Shown here piece after piece: positions 24,760 to 36,713 of a stretch of DNA of 64,000 nt. The translations under genes were made by a program, and so were the position numbers. Origin of the DNA: Circinella umbellata (Eukaryota > Mucoromycota > Mucoromycetes > Mucorales > Lichtheimiaceae). The notes under the pieces were generated by a model. The model worked only from the letters and a program-made list of their open reading frames with translations, was not told the DNA's origin and did no database searches. The stretch spans positions 62,001 through 126,000 of the forward strand of contig JAIWNF010000029.1 of NCBI GenBank assembly GCA_025093555.1, written 5' to 3'. Every line of letters begins with the position of its first letter. Position 1 is the first letter of the stretch.

Positions 24760-26544
24760 CTATTCGATACATTCGCTGATATCTGGAAGTGATATATAAT
24801 TAGTTGATTCATTGAATAATCTCATAAGACTGATCCCTCGGTTTACTAAATTGATATCATTTTTGGCTTTTGATGAAATTGTTGAGCTTGGTTTATCTTC
24901 TTTCAGTAGATGATCATCTACAACGTTGTCAATTGAATTAACTCTATTTGTGGCAATATTTTTAAATAGTACGTTATTCGCATATAAATGATTCCGCCCC
25001 TGTAACTGGTACCGCCTTTTAATTGCTGATACATCTGATTCCGGGTGTTGATTAAGCTGTATGTCAGATTTCGGCCAGATATATTCATTCATCATCTTGT
25101 AACTGTTTTGTTGAAAATTATGGCTTTTTTGTTTTCCAATGGTATTATTATATCGTGCATTCAAAATACAGGTATCGACGTCCTTTTTCAAACTAGGTAC
25201 ATCGGATGATTCAATCTGATACTTGTATATGTTATTTTTTTGTTGGTAAAGCTGTCTTTTCTCATCATAGCTTAATTCATTATTGATATATGGAGCATCT
25301 TGAGTGCCAAAAAATTCGAATACACCAATTGGGTGATTATTGATATACACTCTAATTTATACATTTAATAATTTGTTTTTGTTATTATATTTCAGTTATA
25401 GTATATGATTATTATTGCAACAAGTATATCTTGTAATATAATTATGAATTGTCACATTACTTGACGTAATTAAAAGAAGAAGTAGGCATCTTCAATGAAG
25501 CAACCATGCGATATTTCAATTTCTGGGAAGAGCGGGACAAGTCATAACCAAAAGAGCATAGCTTGATTCGACTAAATCCATGAAGCGAACAAGTACTAGA
25601 CGTTGATGATGGTTCATTATTGTGAATATTAATATCATAAGTTAATTTTTGTAATGTACAAGTCGTACGTTCAGCAATCTTAAAATCAACTTGATTGAAT
25701 TCTTGTATGACAGTTGAACTAAGAATAAAAATAAAGTGATTTAGTTAGTTTCATTCATATTCGGTCCCCATTTTCATTTGATTTCTGAAGAAGAATAAAA
25801 AAAGGGTAAAACAAAATAACCTGATATAAAGCATCTTTGCACCCACTTTCTTTTTTTTCACATTCAATAAAGCAATTTCAGCAGGATCTGCAATAATGTG
25901 TATCGTTGGCATTTCAGCTTTACTCTCTTTGCCACGGCGGCGTGACGGTTTCGTCTTTAGGTTCGAAATAGTAGAAAGATGTTTATGTAATTGGAGAACA
26001 GGACTAATATTCCATATGCTTTGATTTATTTGATGACAAATATCGTCAAGCGTTGTTTTTCTGGATATATCATATCTAGTTGTTATTACATCAGTAGCAA
26101 ACGCTTTTTCTTTTTTAATACTTTCAACTTGTTCGACGAATGAGTTGTCGATCATTTCAATGGTCGTTGATTTACCATTATTATTTCCAATCATTGTTCT
26201 TTTAAAATCATAGTTGTTGTTCTTTATCGATTTGAAAAAAAGGTGTGATTCTCGAGGTTGGAACTCCCAAAAGTAATGCTCTTGATTATTGTTGAGTATA
26301 AATGGTATTATTGTTGAAGGGTTGTTATGATATATAGGAGATATAACAGAAGAGTACTTTTGTAGTTGTTCCAAGTGACTATAGTAACTGTATATTGGTA
26401 ATTCATTATACTGGTGATAATAAAATCTGCAAAGTAAGAGCGATATACAACACGTCCCTATAATATAGATGTTTACATATATACATTTTTAAATTCTTTT
26501 AGCATTGATATATCGAAAAAAAGGAGTGTACCTTGTGTATTCAT
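24760..26544 (-). CDS. Uncharacterised protein, 499 residues
   Basis: I do not recognise this gene. The inferred exons are 26544-26532 (13 nt), 26457-25821, 25718-25461 and 25351-24760. All junctions have GT..AG and keep one frame over exactly 500 codons, which supports a real gene. The first exon (MNTQ) is the least certain. The N-terminal third is rich in aromatic residues and Asn (YYHQYNE, NNQEHYFWEFQPRE). The middle has a basic patch (KTKPSRRRGKESKAE) followed by a strand-rich PTIHIIADPAEIALLNV. The second half has ERTTCTLQKLTYDINIHNNE and KYRMVASLKMPTSSFNYVKVYINN, which look like beta-sandwich strands, then IGVFEFFGTQDAPY and a polar, Asn-rich tail. There is no signal peptide or membrane segment. 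Confidence 0.6.
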
Positions 26545-28559
26545 AGACAAAGCTAAGTTATAATATTAACGTACCAAGAAGAAGGATATAAAGCATGAAA
26601 AAGAAAAGTAATTGTATTATTGTTCACTGATACGATTACGAAAGAAAAAAAAAAGAAAAAAAAGTATGTTTTTTTTCATGCATTCCATTTATGTCCACTC
26701 CTTAAGTGTGTGACAACATTATAGCTTTTTAATTTTTTTAAGTGTGAAAATTTACCGCACATAGTACTATTTTTACAGGTACAACTATTTGAAACTATGG
26801 TTGTTTCACCTGTCGAAGCATTATTACGTACGTACTATATAGCAAGAAAAAAGAAACTATAATAATTAAGTATAAATATATGACAATGAGAATATCATAT
26901 GAAAATAAGGATTTTTCAGTTTTGTTTGGTTCACGTAGTTAATATAATACTTTCGTCATAATAATAAATACGTATGAAGAATTTTCTTTTTATTTTGCTA
27001 TTTTTATTGTTCTAATGAAAAATAAACATGTGTCGGTAGTAGTGCTTGTTGAATATTTCAACATCCCACGACGTACGTACCTACGCACGTAATATATAGT
27101 AATACATCGTGATTCATGATATTGCTTTGATAATATTGTATTAACAATGAAAACAGAACAAAGAAAATGTGGTTAATTTTTTTTTGATGGAATTATATGG
27201 TTTTGAAACAAAGGACGATTTAATACCATCCTTTATTACTAACAAGACCACAAACAAGCGAAATAAATATAACTTATGTCGTCAGAAAAGGTAATTGATT
27301 TAGATGCCTGATTCGCATCATTTTTTCCAGTTTTGAATAGAGTCTGTCAACATCACATATATTATCACCTATACATGAAACGAATAAGCAATGTACTAGA
27401 CGACTTTCTTTTCGTTACATATGACGCATAATTGTAAATATATGTTGGTACTTTGATATTATTACGTATGAACACATTTAACGTTTTCTTTTCCATACCT
27501 AAGTATGTATTGTTTTTCAATTTATAAAGTTATGTATCATCATGCCGATACATAAGAAAAAAAGAGCAATTAAATGTCTTTACGTATTAAATCTACGTAA
27601 CTTGTATTAAAACTTTTTCTCGTTAATAATAAATCAAGTAAAAATAAGTATAAATTCGACATGCACTTGAATTTAGTTTTCAACGACTTTTGTCTTAAAA
27701 GTATATCAAGCAAGAATCATACGATTTTTAGTTGCTCATATATAAATATTTGTTGGTAATTTTTACTGTTGAAAAAGGTATTGAGAATTTCTACGTTTCT
27801 GGATGATTTATCATCAACATAATCCTAGGGGGTTCTTCACATTAAATCGTTCCTCTACAAGTGTAAAAGAACAAACACAACTTTCAACGCTGACACAAAA
27901 AAAAAAGTAAATTCCGTTTCTGTTAGTGATATTTCCAGATTGGGAATATATAAAATAAGATCTCAAGTAAATCACTGTGTCGTTTTTAAAAAGAAGAATT
28001 AATTATAAATCTTGGCCGTGTTTACGCATTCAAGTCCTTTTGATGTACGTTTTGAATAGCATGTTAAAATAGTTTACTCAAGACAAAGAAAAGCCAATTT
28101 TAGTTTGATGTGACAATTGCTGAGCATTCTCCTTTTTTTTTCTGAATTAGTCATTAAATCATTAAAATAGACTACAGAAATGATATATTTCTCATAACTA
28201 TTATTTGACGATATCGCTTATAATGATAAAGTATCAACCGTTGACTATTTGGAACAGATTTGCGTGATTGCATTTAGACATGTTTTTAGCGTGACGTATA
28301 TTCATTGGTTTTAATTATAAAGGTTTGGAAAAAAAAAAAAAGAAAAATATCTTTAAAGCTTCAACCCCATATTTTTTTTTCTTACCATTGTTCGTCAGAA
28401 CCATTTTCTTTGGAGTGTTTATATGAATAAAAAGTAAGGGAGAATGAAAAAGTTATATGTGCGTGTGTGTGTGTAGATATTTCTAAACCCGTCTCTTTTT
28501 TCTTGCAACGTTTCTGTTTCCCGCCAGGAGAAACACACACTTAATAACCACAAATAACT
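26545..28559. other. Divergent intergenic region, no gene seen
   Basis: 2.0 kb between the starts of the uncharacterised gene (minus) and EMC3 (plus), so it should contain both promoters. It is AT-rich with poly-T and poly-A tracts. A short palindrome-rich patch (GTACGTACC, near 27072) is visible. No frame of interest. Confidence 0.45.
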
Positions 28560-29946
28560 ATGGCAGAATCGTAAGCGCGTGTTTATTTTTAAAGAAAACG
28601 AATGAATATTACATCCATAATTCCTTTCTATTCTAACTTTCTTTTTTTTTAATAACATGATGATATAAAGGCAAATGTTATTAGATCCTGGTAAGTTAAT
28701 AATTATTAAGGCCAAAAAATAATGATAAAGATAATAAAACGTATATTCCAGCTATTAGGGATTGGGTATTAATTCCCATCATGATTGTCATGGTTCTCGT
28801 TGGTATTCTTCGTCATCATATTACAATGTTATTAACGGGTGAACCAAAGAAACCTCAAGTAAAAGCCATTCGTGAATCGTAAGTTTCATACCTTCTATTT
28901 CTTTATCATATTAAAAAAGTGGGGGAGGGTGTGTGAAAAAAAAAAGAAGCTACACGTTTCTTCAAGACAAAAAGTTAACCCTTTTTTTTAACTTTTATGA
29001 TATATAATAGAAAAGCACTTTTACGTGGTATGCGATTACGAACCTATGGCAATCATATTCCAACACATGCATTCAGTAGTAGAAAAGCAATTCTTGCAGA
29101 AGCATATGAAAATGGTCGATATCTGAAGAATTCAGATGCTGGTAACAATAATAATAATAATACACCTACAACACCACCTAATCCAATGACAGATCCTGAT
29201 ATGATGGAAGGCATGATGGAAAGCATGAAGAAGCAATTAACCAATATGGTACCTCAAATGCTTATTATGGGATGGATCAATTTTTTCTTTAAGGGTTTTG
29301 TTGTTAGTAAGTATATACATATGAATGGGGATCCCAAAATGAAAATAGGATTCAAGATAAAAGAAAAAGAGATTTACTTTAATTTATCATAATAGTTAAA
29401 TTACCATTCCCATTGACACCTCGTTTTAAAACCATGTTACAAAGTGGTGTTGATACTCGTGATATGGATGTTACTTGGGTTTCTTCATTATCATGGTATT
29501 TCTTGAATTTGTTTGGTCTTGGAAGTGTATTTGCTCTTATCTTGGGTGATAATAATGGTAAATACTATATATATAACAAGCAACGAGGCAAAAACATGAT
29601 TAAATTGATTTTATTATTAATATTATAATTAGCTGCTGGAGTGGATATGGCTGCCATGGGTTCTATGCCTGGAGTTATGCCAGGTGCAGGTCAACCAGGC
29701 CAACAAACGGATTTTAAGAAACTTTTTACTGGCGAAAAAGAAAACTTATTAATCACGTCGCACAAATGGGATTTGGATGATGTAGAAGAACGATTATTAC
29801 AAAAATATGGTAAAAACCCCATTAAAAAGGGAAATACTAAATCACAACAAGAATCATCCCCAGCGGCATCCAAGAAAGAAATGTCTGTAAAGGATAAGAT
29901 TAGAGCAAGTCAACAACAAAAGGGAAATAGTGCTAAACGTCGATAA
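28560..29946 (+). CDS. EMC3: ER membrane protein complex subunit 3
   Basis: A 309-residue member of the Oxa1/YidC superfamily; with EMC6 it forms the membrane insertase core of the EMC in the ER. Six exons: 28560-28570 (11 nt), 28671-28690 (20 nt), 28752-28878, 29011-29306, 29396-29557, 29633-29946. Seen in order: [15 protein letters not shown] leading into TM1 (VMVLVGIL), the cytosolic region with [21 protein letters not shown]2 ([18 protein letters not shown]), [35 protein letters not shown] for TM3, [11 protein letters not shown], and the tail [17 protein letters not shown]. Animal EMC3 shares RxWV, PMTDPxM, PFPLTxRFK and WVSSxSWYFLN. Unusual here are an Asn/Thr-rich insert before PMTDP and a Met/Gly/Gln insert after TM3. 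The stop is followed by AATAAA-like sequence. Confidence 0.95.
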
Positions 29947-30071
29947 TAATAATAATAAAATAAATAAGAATCTAATTATAATTATAATTTTTATATAAAA
30001 CTTTTGAAAGATATCAATAATAATTTGGGAAACAAAATAAATTTGTATTCATCTATAAATTAGTATTATTA

Positions 30072-31751
30072 TTATTTTGATTTGGCGAATCCTACACGCT
30101 TATTATCATAATCAAAAACTGAATAGTAATTTCTCAAAAATGTATCACCCATAATAACCATAGGGATAGGTGCATCCGCAATGCCTGAATAACACAAGGT
30201 TTTGTTTCCTGGATTGGATTTTTCACGAATCAAATCTCTTTGAGGAACTGGAAATTCGTGATCACCCAAACGGAAAATGACATCATTATTTTGAAGTGTA
30301 GTGGTTGTTTTGCTATGATTATTTTGTTGCCTGGTTTGTTCACAAGGGACTTGCCATCCAAATGATTTGTTATATTCTGCACCGGGAATAGCCATATGAA
30401 TAGCGTGTGACATGGAAGGTGGTACTACAATCAAAGTGGTACCCGTATCAATGATCGCTGTAGTAGATGCATTCGATCCAATACTTGGGCCACTACCAAC
30501 ACCTGACATGATGGTTCGATTACCAATTTTGATACCATTGAATGGTACTTCCCAATATCGATCATTGGTGACATTAAGATAAGTGAAATTTCCTTGATAT
30601 AAACTGGGATCTGTAGCTCCAATTAACTATTGTTTCAATGAATAATATTTCCCCCCCACCCCCAATATAATGAAATTAGATCCACGTTATATAAATCCAT
30701 CTGCATAATAATAATAAAGAACCATCTGTGCTTAAACACATACCATTTGACCGCCGTGATCAGATTGGCCCAAATGAAACGAGACAACCGCGTTCTTGAT
30801 GACACCTTGATATTTAAGATTTTCAACAAATGATCTCTTTGATCCCATCAAAGATAATTTGGAAAACCCAAGTCCAAAAATACCATCCAATTCAGGATCC
30901 GTTGCAAATTGAGCAGATACTTTATCTGCCAATCCAAATAATTGATGTTTGGCAGTTAAGTTTCCAACAGTTAAATCGTCATATCCTTTTGTACCTTGAA
31001 CAGCAGATCCATCACCATATTGTAATGTCCATGTATCAGTACGATTATTCAATGTAGTGTTAGCATTATTTCCTTCCATACTGTTCATGGGACTCGTGGT
31101 AGGTGAAGATGATGTTGTGTTATTTTCTGGAGCAAGTGTAAATGTGGACGAGTTGGATTCTGAAAAAAATGGATGATCACCGCATCGTTGACATCGTTGA
31201 CTAGGAACCCAAATATCTGAACTACCCGTATCAAAATCGACATTAAATGATTGAGGTGGTGTACCAATTTGGAGAAGACCAACGTACTATACACATGTTT
31301 AATTTGAAATGGATGTCAAGTTATACGAATTTTTAAGATTAAAAATTAGTTTATCATCGTAGAATATGATTTACCTCAACATCGACGTTGACACTCTTTA
31401 AATGAACTGCTCCACGAGGATTTTTAATTCCTTTTGTTGAATTTACTTTTGTTATTGATGGTGATGTAGTATTAGTGCCTGTATACTTGGCCAGAACATG
31501 GTAATGACGTTCTGGTGTACTTAATATTCGCGTTTTTTTCCGTAATGGAACCCTTTTTTTTATTATATACATATAATAAACTAGTTAATTTATATGAGTT
31601 GTATAAAGAGAATATTTACAGAGACATACCTAATTGTAGAATGGACTGGTGTAATAGACTGAACTGGTACAGCTTGAACAACTGCTGGGAGTAGAAGCCC
31701 CCATATGGCAGTAATTATGCATCCAACAAATAAAAATAATTTTGTTATCAT
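30072..31751 (-). CDS. Secreted aspartic protease (pepsin family A1)
   Basis: A 465-residue preproprotein. Exons: 31751-31630, 31552-31375, 31286-30744, 30626-30072. The hydrophobic signal sequence (LFLFVGCIITAIWGLLLPAVVQA) is followed by a basic propeptide (RVPLRKKTRIL). The mature start is near YVGLLQIGTPPQSF. The first catalytic triad FDTGSSDIWVP (Asp119), the flap YGDGS, and the second triad IIDTGTTLIVVP (Asp341) are intact, so an active acid protease is expected. CQRC between the strands suggests the usual first disulphide. Two additions lengthen it beyond the common 390-400 residues: a Ser/Thr/Asn-rich insert (about 150-185) and a loop before the flap. NxS/T sites suggest glycosylation. 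The gene is divergent from the LDH-like gene, with 453 bp shared. Confidence 0.95.
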
Positions 31752-32204
31752 TTATTTATTCGTCTTGTAAATTATTATTTGTAAGAGAAGAAAAAGAAAT
31801 ACAATGGCTAAAAAAAAAGAAGATCATTTCATTTTCTATAATTCAAACAAGTACGTTTTCTATCGACTGAGGTTTCGCATATACATCACTTTGAAAATAA
31901 TATTCCCTTCTACCTCCCCTGCCTTAACATTTGAGCCCTTCCAAAAAAAAAATGTATTATATGAAACCATATATAAATTTACCGTGAGGGATTCAATAAC
32001 CCCTGATTACAGATTAATCCCCCCCCCTCCTTCTTCCAGCTCAAAGAATTCGCGATATTGTAGTGTTGCTTATAATTATGAAATCATCTAAACAATCTAT
32101 TTTTCTATTCTCCTTTTTTTTTTTTACCCGAAACGTTTTTTGATCCATTCATTTTACTTGATTTTTTTTTTTAACTAAAGAAACCCAACTAAATTTTTAT
32201 TTTC
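31752..32204. other. Shared divergent promoter region
   Basis: 453 bp between the starts of the aspartic protease (minus) and the LDH-like gene (plus). It contains C-runs and poly-T tracts close to the LDH-like ATG. A 95-codon frame runs through it but has no features of a gene. Confidence 0.45.
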
Positions 32205-33223
32205 ATGGGCCATGGTAAAGTAGCCATTATAGGAGCAGGGTCTCTAGGTAGCACGGTTGCCTATAGTCTCATATTGCGCCGAATGGTTGCTGAGATATTA
32301 CTTGTCGATATAAATACTGATATATTACAAGGACAAATTTTGGATCTTTCGGGTGCTGCTTTAGGTACACATACTATTGTTCGTGCAGGTACCTTTAAAG
32401 AAGCAGGACAAGCTGATATTATTTTAATCACTGCTGATGTTTTAAAACATCAAAATGAATCACAATCACAGGTAAACCATGTGTATATTGGTAAAAAAAA
32501 ATAAGACATTGACTTCTAATGCAACTAAACTTCTTTTTTTTTTCTTTAAAATATAATAACAAATAATAATAGTGGGCGATGCGAAGTCGACAATTACTTG
32601 ATAGTATTACACATGCATTACTTCCAATTCAACCACGAGCTATATTAATTGTTGGTATTGATCCAGTCGATATACTGACACGCCATTTGCAAACAACGGT
32701 GAATTTACCAGTAAAACAAATATTCGGAGCTGGATGTAGTGCTTTAAATACAACCAGAGCAAGACATTGGGTTGCACAAATGAGTGAAGCACCGACCGAT
32801 TCGAGTGTACAACTTTATGTTATGGGAACGCGTGATTTACCTGTAATAGGCTGGCATTCTGGTTTAGTAGATGGTGTATCTGTGAGTGCTATACCACAAT
32901 TGACTTTTCATCGACCTCTCTTGGAACGAATTTTAGCAGCGGATAGAATTAAAGAGATCAAAGAATATAAAGGTGGAGCATGGTATGGTCATTCAGCCTA
33001 TTTGGTAAGGCTTATAAGGGCTGCTATGTCGAAAGAAGCCACCATTCATGTTCTTAGTACATATATTGAACGATTTAATACTTGTATTTCAATGCCTGTT
33101 ATCTTAACAAAAGATGGAGTAAAACAAGAAGTTCCTGTACCATTATCACCAGAAGAACAAGGATTATTGACAACAGCCGTTCATCAAGCAAAAAAAGATT
33201 TTGATGAAACAATGATATCTTAA
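32205..33223 (+). CDS. Lactate/malate dehydrogenase-fold protein, probable pseudoenzyme
   Basis: A 305-residue protein. Exons: 32205-32471 and 32573-33223. The N-terminal Rossmann fold is clear: KVAIIGAGSLGSTVAYSL, then EILLVDIN with the NAD-selective Asp, then QGQILDLSG. Later parts follow the LDH plan: DIILITAD, ILIVGIDPVDILT, IFGAGCSALNTTRARHW, and a normal-length C-terminal domain (SMPVILTKDGV). Key catalytic residues of LDH/MDH are not kept. The loop that carries Arg109 reads HQNESQSQ. Asp168 of the LDSAR box is Asn (LNTTR). The catalytic His195 box (GEHGDS) is replaced by MGTRDLPV. I infer an NAD-binding protein without dehydrogenase activity. The 3' end converges with malic enzyme at 134 bp. 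Confidence 0.8.
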
Positions 33224-33357
33224 ATTATATAACTGTCATTTATATAATTCTATATTCCCCATCCCTTTAAGAAAAAAAAAACACTATAAAATACTCCCAA
33301 TCCATAGTTCAGTGATATTGTTCTTTTATTGTTTTTATTGTAAAAGTTATATAAAGT

Positions 33358-35578
33358 TTAAATTTTATTCTTTAATAATTTTGGTTCAGGTGTCCACATA
33401 TGATCTTCTATATAAGAGAGTAATTGTCCCTTTCTAAAAGCATCTTGAATAACGTGATTAGCAGTACCTTGATCTATTGCTTCACGACATACAGCTTCTG
33501 CTACAATAGCAGATACAGGTCGAATTCGATCTAATTCAGGATATAATAATCCTTGTTTTCGTTCTTGAGGAGATAATGAATCAGCTAATGCTTTCGCTGC
33601 TTTATAAATCATGACATCAGAAATAGTTTCGGGTTGTGCCAAAACAGCACCTAAGCCTAAACCAGGGAAAATATACATATTGTTGCCTTGAGCTGGTACA
33701 ACTGTCTTTTGAGTTTCACTAATAGTATAGGCAGGGAATGCGGTACCAGAAGCAAAAATGACTTGATTATGAGTAGCTTCCATAGCATCAATAAATGTAC
33801 ATTCTGCTTTCGTAGCTGGATTGGAAAGTGGGAATACAATAGGTCTTGAATTGATTTCGGCCATGCGTTTCAAAACATTGGTATTGAATGCACCCGACGT
33901 GGATGAAAGCCCAATCAATCTAATAAGTTTATATATATTAGAAGCACATTCAATTTTATGTTGGGGAAAAATGTTTTTAAGGTAATTAAATACTTACGCA
34001 GTGGGTTGAATATAATTGATAATATCCATTAAATCTTTATATTGTTTACCCTTGTTATCATTTCTTGCATAATAAACTTTATGTTGAGGAAGTTTATCAC
34101 CACGATCTAATGTAACAAGACCCTAATTTCAGAATAATATGAGTATAAATCATTATGACAATAATAATAATAATAATGACACTATATATATATATATTAC
34201 CTTGCTATCTACAATCCAAAAAAGTCGACGTGCTTGTTCTTCCGTCATACCACAATCAATTTGAAAATAACTTTGAATTTGACGTGCAACACCAATAGCT
34301 GCAGAACCTGCACCATAGAATATAATACGATGACTATCTGGAGATACACCTGATTCAGTATGTGCAAGTGCAATGGCATTAATCATACCTGATAATATGA
34401 CTGCCCCTGTACCCTAAATCATGGGGGAAAAGAGGCGGTGTGTTAAATTATACAAGTAATGAAAATTCGGAAAATTCTTCCGGTGGATTTTTCCTCAGCA
34501 AAAAGTTAAAAATTCATCCCCCCCATCCCTTTATTCTTCTTTTTTTTTACCTGAATATCATCATTAAAGCATAATAATTGATTTTGATATTTTTCTAATA
34601 ATCCAAATGCATGTTCAGAACTCCAATCTTCAAATTGTACAAGAAGTTTTGGATGAACTGTTTTTAATGCTTTTAATACACGATCCACTGACTCATAAAA
34701 CTAAATTAAAAAAAAAAAATCGAATTAAAAATATAATTCTTATGGAAAATTGTGGGGATAAAACTTTACCTCTTTATCATCAGGTCTTGTCTTTTTTTCA
34801 CCAAGATAATAAGGATCATTTCGAAGTTGTTCATTATTAGTACCCAAATCAACAAGAATAGGTAACGTACGACGAGGATCAATACCAGCTCCAGCAACAT
34901 AAAGTTGAAGTTTTCCAATAGGAATACCCATACCACCAATACCCAGATCACCTAAACCAAGAATACGTGATCCATCTGAAATGACGGCAATCTCTGGAGA
35001 AAACTCAGAGAAAGTAGAAGAGTGATAATTTCGAATAGTAGCACACAAAGTGTCAAAATCATCTGTACCAGATAAGAAAAGACCATCAGGTACACCAGGA
35101 GATGAAAGGAATGGATAAATATTAGAATATTTTTGACACGCTGTACCTACAGTAGGTGTATATATAATAGGTGCCAATTCCTGATTATATAATATAATAT
35201 AATATTTAGTCTTTAGTTTATTCGCATAGAACTCCCCCCCTCTCTAATAAAAGATGTTAATATTTTTTTTACCTGTAATTCTTCAATTACAATTTTATAG
35301 AAGAGAGAAATATGAGTTGTTCTCAAACGAGCTATTAAAATATACTTTTCTAACATGGATGATGTTGAACGAAGGTATTTTAAAATACGTTTCTTTTGAG
35401 TATTTATATCTTCAACAGCAGTTGGTAATCTTCCTGTCAAATGAAGAGTTTTACGTTCAGATAATGACATAGCAGTTCCTATATTATAATCAGTGTTATT
35501 TAGAAACACAAATACAAATATAAATACAAATATAAATATAAACAAACCTTCATTTCCATTTGTATTAGAATTATACAT
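33358..35578 (-). CDS. MAE1: NAD-type malic enzyme
   Basis: A 565-residue enzyme for oxidative decarboxylation of malate to pyruvate. Seven exons: 35578-35548, 35478-35273, 35180-34770, 34700-34551, 34413-34201, 34122-33998, 33919-33358. Seen in order: ELAPIIYTPTVGTACQKY; GSRILGLGDLGIGGMGIPIGK with the catalytic region following (GIDPRRTLPI); QFEDWSSEHAF; the malic-enzyme signature FNDDIQGTGAVILSG; the dinucleotide fold FYGAGSAAIGVARQI; SRPIVFPLSNPATKAECT; and FASGTAFP. Length and motifs suit the large eukaryotic/NAD-dependent class. The cofactor preference and location (matrix or cytosol) cannot be read off, and no clear presequence is seen. The first intron (35479-35547, 69 nt, GTTTGT..TATAG) is in frame and stop-free (see findings). 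Confidence 0.95.
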
Positions 35579-36084
35579 GATTTTTAAAATAAAAAGTGAA
35601 CAAGGAAGAAAAGTATAAATTACACACAGGCTATTTTTGCTTATATATCAATGTCTCCTTTTGGGTGGTGTGTTTTTGATACTCAGCATTCAAATTGACA
35701 TTTTAGCTGAATAATCACATAGGCTTTTGTGAGATGTATAATTTAATGCAAAAATTCAACTCCATGAGTGTTCACATGGTTAATAACTAAAACAAATCAT
35801 TTAATTCGGCCAATTTATTCCTATTCCTGTTTTTAACATTTAATTTTTCTTTTATTATTATTGTTCTTGTTTATAATTAATGATATATATAATGTGTCTC
35901 TTGATGTTGTGTTAGTATTATTATTATTATTATTGTTGTTGATATATGCAAAAAAAAGGCGGATGAGTGGGTGGGTGAGTGGGGGTGGGGAGGGAATAAA
36001 GGAATTCAATATGTAAAAAAAGTATGTACAAAATATATTATGTATAATCATGCTTCAGTTTTCTCTCTTTCTTCTTGTCTGTTA
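35579..36084. other. Intergenic between malic enzyme and RING gene
   Basis: 506 bp upstream of malic enzyme and downstream of the RING gene. It includes a trinucleotide (TTA/TTG) run near 35915-35940 and a G-rich stretch at 35965-35995. No gene seen. Confidence 0.45.
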
Positions 36085-36675
36085 TTATGAGGATGTACAT
36101 GCTGGACTTCGACTAATTGAATTATTAAATTAATATAAAAGAAGATATGGTTTATAAAAAGGAAAAATAAAAATAAAAATAAACTTACCATACAGGACAA
36201 CTTGCATTGACTTGTAACCATTGTTCAATACAACCACTGTGAAACCCATGCATACATGGTAAATTAATTAATTCTACATTAAAACCTAAAGAATTTAAAC
36301 AGATAGAACAATCATTATATGTTCCTGTATCACCACGATTCAATTGATATCTTGGTAAAGAAGCAATTGATTCTTCTGAAGCACTCTGTACATCTCGACT
36401 TAAATCATATTCCCTAATTATTTCAAAGAAATTATTAATTAAAATAAGTATAGAAGCCCCTCCTCTTCAATCCTTCTTACCAATTAGAGGGATCTGTAAA
36501 TGTTGTTTCATGTTGTTCTTGTATTATCCTATCAGTTCAATAATTAATATAGTTATGACATTAATTATGATAATTTAAACTTTACCTAAGCAATGTTGAT
36601 AAATGATAGTCTGGATCAAATTCAGCTGAATCATATTCAGATTCTAGAAAAAAAAATATCGCTCAAGTTGTTAAC

Positions 36676-36713
<38 letters not shown>

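Noticed and set aside
31804..32091. 95-codon frame between the aspartic protease and the LDH-like gene
   Set aside because: Low-complexity, in a shared promoter, no recognisable motif or splice support.
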